64,000 bases of DNA from Myxocyprinus asiaticus. Lineage: Eukaryota; Chordata; Actinopteri; Cypriniformes; Catostomidae. Positions within the stretch are counted from its first letter, which is position 1; the number at the start of each line of letters is the position of its first letter. Positions 58,137-64,000 of the stretch are shown in pieces. The notes under the pieces were generated by a model. That model made no database searches and was not told the origin of the DNA. It saw only the letters and a list, made by a program, of their open reading frames with translations. The DNA lies in assembly GCF_019703515.2 (NCBI RefSeq), contig NC_059346.1, positions 11,874,501 to 11,938,500 on the forward strand. Reading direction: 5' to 3'. Position numbers and translations under genes: made by a program.

Positions 58137-58322
58137 GGAGAAACTGTTTAAACCAACCTAAGTGGTTTGCTGGTCACTCAGCCTGGTAAAGCCAGTAGGA
58201 GCTTGCCAATCAGCTAAACCGCCTAAACACCTGTTTAGCCAGGCTGAGAGAGCAGCTAAACAATCTTAAACCAGTGAAGACTAGCAAACCACCTGGTTTA
58301 AGATGTTTTTTCAGTAGGGACA
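58137..58322. repeat. CCAGCT-rich palindromic repeat, copy 3
   Basis: GGAGAAACTGTTTAAACCAA at the left and CACCTGGTTTAAGATGTTTT plus TTCAGTAGGG at the right are inverse to each other over AACCA/TGGTT words. It is the same family as at 18163 and 50130. Confidence 0.6.
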
Positions 58323-58577
58323 GAACTGTGTGGATTTTTACATTTCATATACTGTACAAGACATCTCAAGTAAATAATGTCTTTAATGGTTGACAATATC
58401 TGTAATTTTTGACAATGTAACACATTTGACAGAAATGAATAGCAGCACTTTTAATAGGTATGTGTGTCAGACTAGAACAAATGCCTTTGCGCACACACTG
58501 CAGCTTGACTACACGTCTATTTTTTTCTCAACCTCCAAGGGCATATTCTGTGTTTAAAGTCACTGCAGCACACTCAC

Positions 58578-58758
58578 TTTTTCGGCCTGTAGTCTGGAAT
58601 ATTCCTGTCCAGGGAGATGCGATCACTGAGTTGGGCATTGTAGCCATACTCCTCATATCTCCCTTCGCTCTCTCGGCTGTCCTCCCCCAGCGTGACCGGT
58701 GCTCCGCCCTGTCCGAGACCTCCAGGACCCTCGACCAGACCCATGGGCTTGGCAAGAC
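58578..58758 (-). CDS. galnt9: galnt9 internal exon: end of stem region and start of catalytic domain
   Basis: This is an internal coding exon of 181 nt on the minus strand. The acceptor is a pyrimidine stretch ending CCCTGCAG just right of 58758; the donor GTGAGTG begins at 58577. It starts with two bases completing a codon and ends with two bases (AA), which join the G of the next exon to make Lys. The product reads LAKPMGLVEGPGGLGQGG, then an acidic linker, then EEYGYNAQLSDRISLDRNIP and DYRPKK. The LVEGPGGLGQGG stretch and the YNAxLSDRISLDR motif are characteristic of the GALNT9 branch of pp-GalNAc transferases. These are Golgi type II membrane enzymes that add GalNAc to Ser/Thr to start mucin-type O-glycans. 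The cytoplasmic tail and membrane anchor would be in earlier exon(s) right of the window. The paralogue galnt17 is the main alternative. Confidence 0.9.
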
Positions 58759-58849
58759 CTGCAGGGAATTGTCTTTGGTTTAACTTTAGTTAACATGACA
58801 GTAGTCTCAGCATCAGAAGGCACAACTACAGACCGTTCACACTAAACTT

Positions 58850-59045
58850 AGGCCACATCCACACTATTAATTTGAAAACTCAGTATTCAGTTCCCTAAAT
58901 GTCATCGTTTTCCAAAGTATATGGTAACAGAGAGCGTTTTCGAAACTCTTTATGGAGGAAAATGCCGTTTTAGTGTGGATTAGAGGTGTAATTGTAGCTA
59001 AATTAATACATTTTCAAATAAAAACACATTAGTGTGGATGTAGTA
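58850..59045. repeat. GGCCACATCCACA-type repeat, copy 3 (most complete)
   Basis: TTAGGCCACATCCACACTAT starts the unit and ACACATTAGTGTGGATGTAG ends it, an inverted repeat of CCACATCCACACTA. GAGCGTTTTCGAAACTC in the middle is shared with the other copies. Confidence 0.65.
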
Positions 59046-59049
59046 AGCG

Positions 59050-59555
59050 CTAATCTGACTGGCTGGTTTTACACAACTTCTGTCAGTAAGGGTACACAGG
59101 CTTTTTATATCAGTCCATCTATCAGTATTAAAGCCATGTTTACAAGGTACCGGATTGATACAACGAGCTTTTGAGGATGAAATCAACACTGTATATGCCA
59201 ACGTTTGTCAGGTTATTGACATGAAGACATTGAGAGTTTTGTTTGAGGTACTTAGTAGCAATTAAACTACTTTTCTATAAACGAACCTGTAAATTCTGCT
59301 TTGTTTTCTTAATTATGGGAAATAGTCTGAACTTATTTTCTGTACTGTACTGCACTTACTGTAGTCTCTAAACATTCTCCGCCATTTATTTTCATGTGTT
59401 TTCTGCACAATTATTTGTATTATGGTGGTATAATACAGTATATCTAGGATAATCCCACCCCTTAATGGTTCATTGACTAATACAAACTGTGAATAAGTAT
59501 AAAAGATAAAAAAAGATTAAAAAAAAAGATTAAAAAAAAAAAAAAAACTAGGTGT
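59050..59555. other. galnt9 intron, nothing recognised
   Basis: AT-rich, ending in A-rich runs near 59518-59547. Confidence 0.4.
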
Positions 59556-59559
59556 GCAA

Positions 59560-59815
59560 CAAAGTTATCAAAAAAGTATAGCCACTGGTGCTCATTGGAA
59601 AAAGGAGTTACACAAATTCTTGAAAAAAGAGAAAAATCCAAGGCACTAAAGTGGTATGAATTAAAAAGCCTTTATTTAACTGGGCTACAACATCTAAAAC
59701 GGTCAAAGCATTTCGGCTACGAAAGCCTTCATCAGGGTATAATTCCCCAGTACAAAGAGGCACAATATATAGTCTTGGCCATCAGTGAAAACATCAACAG
59801 CTGATCAACAAGAGG
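59560..59815 (+). repeat. possible Penelope-like retroelement terminal fragment
   Basis: GGTCAAAGCATTTCGGCTAC then GAAAGCCTTCATCAGGGTAT is a sequence style seen at the ends of Penelope-like elements of fish and amphibians (recalled). There is no reverse transcriptase or GIY-YIG frame next to it, so the assignment is weak. Confidence 0.35.
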
Positions 59816-60178
59816 GAGTGGCTCACAAACTAGCTGTAAATTTCCCAAGTATTCAGATGAAGTAAAAAATTACCAACAGATAGTACACTTAAAACAACAG
59901 AAACAACAACAACAATCACACACACATACACAAATACATATATATTTAGTATACACATACACATACATACATACACATATGTTAATTCATAACAGTATTT
60001 ATAAGAACCAACAAAAAAGGTGTAAAATCTATTTCTTCATTAACATCAGGTAACATAGTGGCATGGAGTGTATATATCCAAAACGTTTCTCGTTGAAGTA
60101 GACGTTTAATCTATTACCACCTCTTATTGAACATGGGATAGATTCTATTCTATTGTAAACTGTGAATGATTGATTTAC
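59816..60178. other. nothing except low-complexity CA/TA-rich sequence
   Basis: A degenerate ACACATACAC/ACATACAT stretch occupies about 59915-59980. No gene was recognised. Confidence 0.45.
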
Positions 60179-60186
60179 ATGTCAGC

Positions 60187-62387
60187 AGAGGTGGGTAGTA
60201 ACGTGCTACATTTATTCTGTTACATTTACTTGAGTAACTTTTTGGGGAAAAAAATGTACTTTTAGAGTAGGTTTAAAAGTGGGTACTTTTTACTCTCACT
60301 CAAGTAAATTTCTAATGAAATTTTTTTTACTTTTACTTCTTTACAATGGGAGGCGTTCCTGTCGTTACATTACTGGGTTTAATTTTAGTTCATGTGCAAT
60401 TTATTGAGAGATTACTGAATGGGACTTTTATGAGAATGTAAGTTCACACAGCTGTGCGCGCTGTTGACACAGACTGTCACTCAAGTCATCAATGCTGCAG
60501 CATCAAACTCTTCAAAGTGAAACACTTTCTTCGCTCCGTACAGTGAAAAAAATAATATTTTTGTCATGCAATGCCTTCATTTAACACCAAGACAAGCAGA
60601 TATTTCAAGATTAAAATTTAAAGCAGCATGTCCAGGTAAGTTTTGGCTCTAATGCTAACATGGGCTTTTCTGTGTAATGTGATGGTCATTTTCAGGGTGA
60701 TAATGTAACAGAGCTCTTATGACATCAGTTTTAAGGGTACATTTTTAAATCAATGAAGCAATATATCAGTGCGTTTTGTCCCATATGTCATCAGCAGTAT
60801 TTACGCATTTACTGGAAACTATTGCAGTTACTTCGGGCGGATTAACTGTATAAATCCATGTAAACATCCAAGTTAAGTGTAAATGCCTTTTGCTCTGCCG
60901 ATCGCATGATTGACAACTGGAGTGCGAACAGACAGCATTTCTGTGCATCAATTGTACATTCAAAATAAGAGTGAATTGTGGGTAAGAATGAGTGAACAAA
61001 AGTAGGGAACGAGTGGCTCACTTAGAATTCAGACACTCCTACAAAATGGCGGACAGTCGAAATAGTGCACTATATAGTGGATAGGGGCGGTTTCAGACAC
61101 AGCAAGTGTTCCGTGACCGGGGTGGGTGCCCTACCCTGCGTTTAGGGAGCGGTAGTACTGCTGTACAGAACTAATTATCAAAATTCTTTCAACACTGAAA
61201 ACTGTAACTACACTGATATAAGAATCCACACAGCACTTTAAAAGCTATGAAATAGCAAAAGCAGGCATTAATAAAGCATGATCTTGCTTTGGATTATATT
61301 TCAGCATTATATATAATGTCCGTGTGGGACATTTTCATATTTTCACTGTAATAATTACTAGAAGTGTTTCCAAACCTCTCTTCTTATTGACAAATTCATC
61401 CAGATCTGACAAGAGCCCTTAAAGGAATAGTTCACCCAAAAATTACAATTCTCATTATTTACTCACCCTCATGCCACCCCAGATGTGTATGTCTTTCTTT
61501 CATCTGCTGAACTCAAATGAAGATTTTTATAATTTATAATTATAATTTTATAATTTTTTATAATTAATTTATAATAATTAATTATAATAATTTATAATTT
61601 TGTCCCATATTTTTTTTTTGTTTTTATAATTTTATAAATTATAATTTTGTTATAATTTTGTCCCATTTTAGAAGAATTTCTCAGCTCTTTAGGTCCATAC
61701 AATGCAAGTGAATGGGTGGCAATATTTTAAAGCTAAACAAAATCACATAAATCAACATAAAAGTAATCCATAAGACTCCAGTGGTTAAATCAGTGTTTTT
61801 TCCGAAGCGATGTGATAGGTGTGGATGAGAAACAGAGAAACAGATCACCTTCACATTCTTCTTCTTGTGTTTTTGGTTATTCACATTCTTCTCTGCATAT
61901 CGCCCCCTGCTGGGCAGGGAGAAGAATGTCTAGCAAAAAATGACAAATATTGATCTGTTTCTCACCCACACCTATCATATCACTTCTGAAGATATGGATT
62001 TAACTAATGGAGTCTTATGGATTACTTTTATTTTACCTTTATGTGCTTTTTGGAGCATCAAAATTTTGGCCTACAGAGCTAAAATATTCTTCTAAAAATC
62101 TTAGTTTGTGTTCTGCAGAAGAAAGGAAGTCATACATATCTGGGATGGCATAAGGGTGAGTAATTGATAAGAGAATTTTCATTTTTGGGTGAACTATCCC
62201 TTTAAAGTGATAGCTCAGCCATAATTTATTATTCTGTCATCATATCTCTACCCTCTTTTAATTGGATACTTTCTTACTCTTACTCAAGTAATTATTTATG
62301 TTAGTACTTTTACTTCTACTTGAGTAATTATTTTAAGTAATTGTACTTTAACTTGAGTACAGTTTTTGGCTACTCTACCCACCTCTG
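60187..62387. mobile_element. complete non-autonomous hAT-like element (CAGAGGTGGGTAG family)
   Basis: The ends CAGAGGTGGGTAGTA and CTACTCTACCCACCTCTG are inverted repeats. It is flanked by 8-bp duplications CATGTCAG (60179-60186) and CATGTTAG (62388-62395), one mismatch. It is 2201 bp, contains an Angel MITE, and has no transposase. It defines the family's ends and shows that the copies at 1630 and 15288 are truncated. The T-to-C type difference in the duplication suggests an older insertion. Confidence 0.87.
61419..62205. mobile_element. Angel-like MITE nested in the hAT-like element
   Basis: The left end TTAAAGGAATAGTTCACCCA and the right end TGGGTGAACTATCCCTTTAA are inverted repeats. The flanks match those of the 16684 copy. 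It is enlarged by an AT-rich low-complexity stretch (about 61526-61660) of TTATAATT words. Confidence 0.85.
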
Positions 62388-62675
62388 CATGTTAGACAGC
62401 TCTCCCTATCTAAGTGGGTGGTTCTTGGCCAGAATAACCTACAATATGGACAAGACCTTTTTTGCTGCAAAAGGTCTGGCTATGTGACAGAGGTCAGCAT
62501 TTCTCATAAGCCCGTAGTCTTCAAAACTGGGTTCATTATTGTGGGAGTTCCCAGAGGTGACACACAAATCAAAATAGGTGAACAAGAACACAGGGCGAAA
62601 ATTGAATGTTGGACACCAAGACACCACCTTCGTCTTTTGACACCCCTTTCAAGCAGACCTCTCCAGAGAAAGAGG

Positions 62676-62873
62676 TGAAAACATTTACATTCATGCATTT
62701 GGCAGATGCTTCTATCCAAAGCAACTTGCAGTGCACTTATTACAGGGACAATTCCCCTGGAGCAACCTTGAGTTAAGTACATTGCTCAAGGACACAATGG
62801 TGGTGGCTGTGGGGATCAAACTAACAACCTTCTAATTACCAGTTATGTGCTTTAGCCCACTACACCAACTGTA
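62676..62873 (-). repeat. tRNA-derived SINE
   Basis: On minus it starts TGGTGTAGTGGGCTAAAGCA (A box region) with GTTGTTAGTTTGATCCCCAC (B box). It continues GTGTCCTTGAGCAATGTACT and ends AAGTTGCTTTGGATAGAAGC then CATCTGCCAAATGCATGAAT. This is the best preserved full SINE of its type in the window. Confidence 0.85.
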
Positions 62874-62879
62874 TTTAAA

Positions 62880-63700
62880 GGCTTGTCACTATGGGGTATG
62901 AATTGTTTCCTTTTAAAACACAAAACAAAAAATATGGACATTTTATTTAAATTGGCATTTTTATTTTTTGATTTGTGTAACTAAGACTCTTGTGAGGAAA
63001 CATTGTTCTGACTAGGTGGTACTTGAATGTTCAGATATAATCAAAGGTGGTCTAAAAAGTTTGAGAACCTGCAATATAATCCATACTCCTTTACTAATTG
63101 GAATTGGATTGGCACATGAGTTGTTGCAGGCACAAGGCACTTTTACAGTTTAGATCGCTGTCAACTTCCTGTCCATAGTTTGACACCCAAAGAATGTTGG
63201 AAAGTATGTGAGGGGAAAAAAAAATGATAATTTCACAGAATAAATCCATTCCATCTTAGAGCTTCAATTCAATAGTGACTGCTAGGCAGTTGCTCCTAAT
63301 CAGAATCATTAGTCTTGTGGGTGAATATTCCTAAACTGCTCAAGTTTTCGGCCTGAATAATTGACAAGTAATTTGAAAGACTGGATTCAAACCTTTGCAA
63401 TGCTCTTTAACAGGAATAAAACAGGGGTAACAGACCCATTAAAGATGCCGTTTCATTTTGACATATAAAAGAGCAAAATGGTGTTTCGCTGAATTATTAA
63501 CGAAGACATAAAAAATTCTGTCAGGTTTCGAAATAAGTGTATGATCCAAGCCTTAAATTACAAAAGCATTTATGACATACAAAGGTGTTTTATAATGAAA
63601 AGAGAGAAATAACTCTCTTTTTAACTTGCTCTTTTCATAAAATGAGCCACTGAAGTTACAAAATATCCACCTGTATTTAAAAGTTTATTATAGATAGTTC
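62880..63700. other. galnt9 intron, nothing recognised
   Basis: AT-rich sequence with no motif. Confidence 0.4.
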
Positions 63701-63707
63701 AGACTCT

Positions 63708-63860
63708 AAAGCCATGTCCACACTAATCCCTTTAAGTTTGAAGCCTCCATTTTCAGTTTCCTAACGTCTCAGTATTCGATGGAGGAAAACGTCATTGCAG
63801 TGTGGATGAGAGGCATAAACGTAGCTACATTTGATAAGTATGGATGTGGCCTAAGTTGGG
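63708..63860. repeat. GGCCACATCCACA-type repeat, copy 4
   Basis: AAGCCATGTCCACACTAATC at the left and AGTATGGATGTGGCCTAAGT at the right are inverse ends of the unit at 58850. The central part has GTGTGGATGAGAGGCATAAA. Confidence 0.6.
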
Positions 63861-64000
63861 ATTGAATGAGCCGTTTTTTCCTATTTTTCTGATTTGACAT
63901 TGTACCTCAGAATGTAAATAAGGTGGCTCTGAAAAACTACTTTTGTTTTGTTCCCAATGATGTCACCTGTAGATGAGTAAACTTTTGTGTTGATACAACA

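Larger units (their letters stand above)
38873..58577 (-). other. galnt9: galnt9 intron, 19.7 kb
   Basis: This intron is bounded by GTGAGTG (read on minus at 58577) and CTCCAG before 38872. It holds the Tc1 MITE, L2 tail, Angel-related hairpin, Gypsy, LTR-like, hAT-like and BEL remnants listed separately. No other host exon was recognised inside it. Confidence 0.85.

Overview
The window is vertebrate, almost certainly teleost and probably cypriniform. It contains three spliced exons of one host gene set in tens of kilobases of AT-rich, transposon-packed intron. The taxonomic hint comes from the repeats: four copies of the TTAAAGGGATAGTTCACCC-type palindromic MITE (Angel-like), several Tc1 families, tRNA-derived SINEs, L2 LINEs, and DIRS, Gmr1-type Gypsy and BEL remnants. 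No bacterial or viral gene, CRISPR array, rRNA or true tRNA gene was recognised.

Host gene (minus strand): exons at 58578-58758, 38706-38872 and 30157-30331 join in frame with consensus splice sites. They encode the stem/catalytic boundary and the first half of the glycosyltransferase-A domain of a polypeptide N-acetylgalactosaminyltransferase, best matching GALNT9. Transcription runs right to left. The first exon(s) lie right of the window. The later exons were not recognised in the 30 kb to the left, so that stretch is probably the next long intron.

Layout from left to right: 1.6-4.4 kb is a Tc1 element split by a hAT-like element. At 6-10 kb lie an Angel MITE, a second Tc1 copy, a SINE and another Tc1 remnant. 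At 10-13 kb are a hAT-like element with an exact 8-bp target duplication and an unclassified inverted-repeat element. At 13.5-17.7 kb an L2 5' half abuts a hAT-like element that carries an Angel. At 20-23.8 kb one L2 is split by a second L2, which itself holds a SINE with a 15-bp duplication. At 24.6-31.6 kb lie Tc1 remnants, SINEs, MITEs and a Tc1-like element holding a 139-bp hAT-like element. At 32.4-37.4 kb is a DIRS-type tyrosine-recombinase retrotransposon with inverted terminal repeats and recognisable gag, RT, RNase H and recombinase, all broken. At 41-43 kb are a Tc1 MITE, an L2 tail and an Angel-related hairpin. At 44.7-47.3 kb is a Gypsy remnant whose integrase precedes reverse transcriptase. 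At 47.9-49 kb is LTR-like repeat, at 50.4-51.3 kb a hAT-like element, at 54.1-57 kb a BEL/Pao gag-protease remnant, and at 60.2-62.4 kb a near-complete hAT-like element containing an Angel.

Every transposon ORF seen has stops, frameshifts, deletions or lost catalytic residues, so none looks autonomous. Most large retroelements (L2, DIRS, Gypsy) lie antisense to galnt9; BEL is the exception. No clearly new biological system was found. The most informative items are the Gypsy domain order, the nested insertions with readable target duplications, and two repeat structures that could not be assigned to a family.
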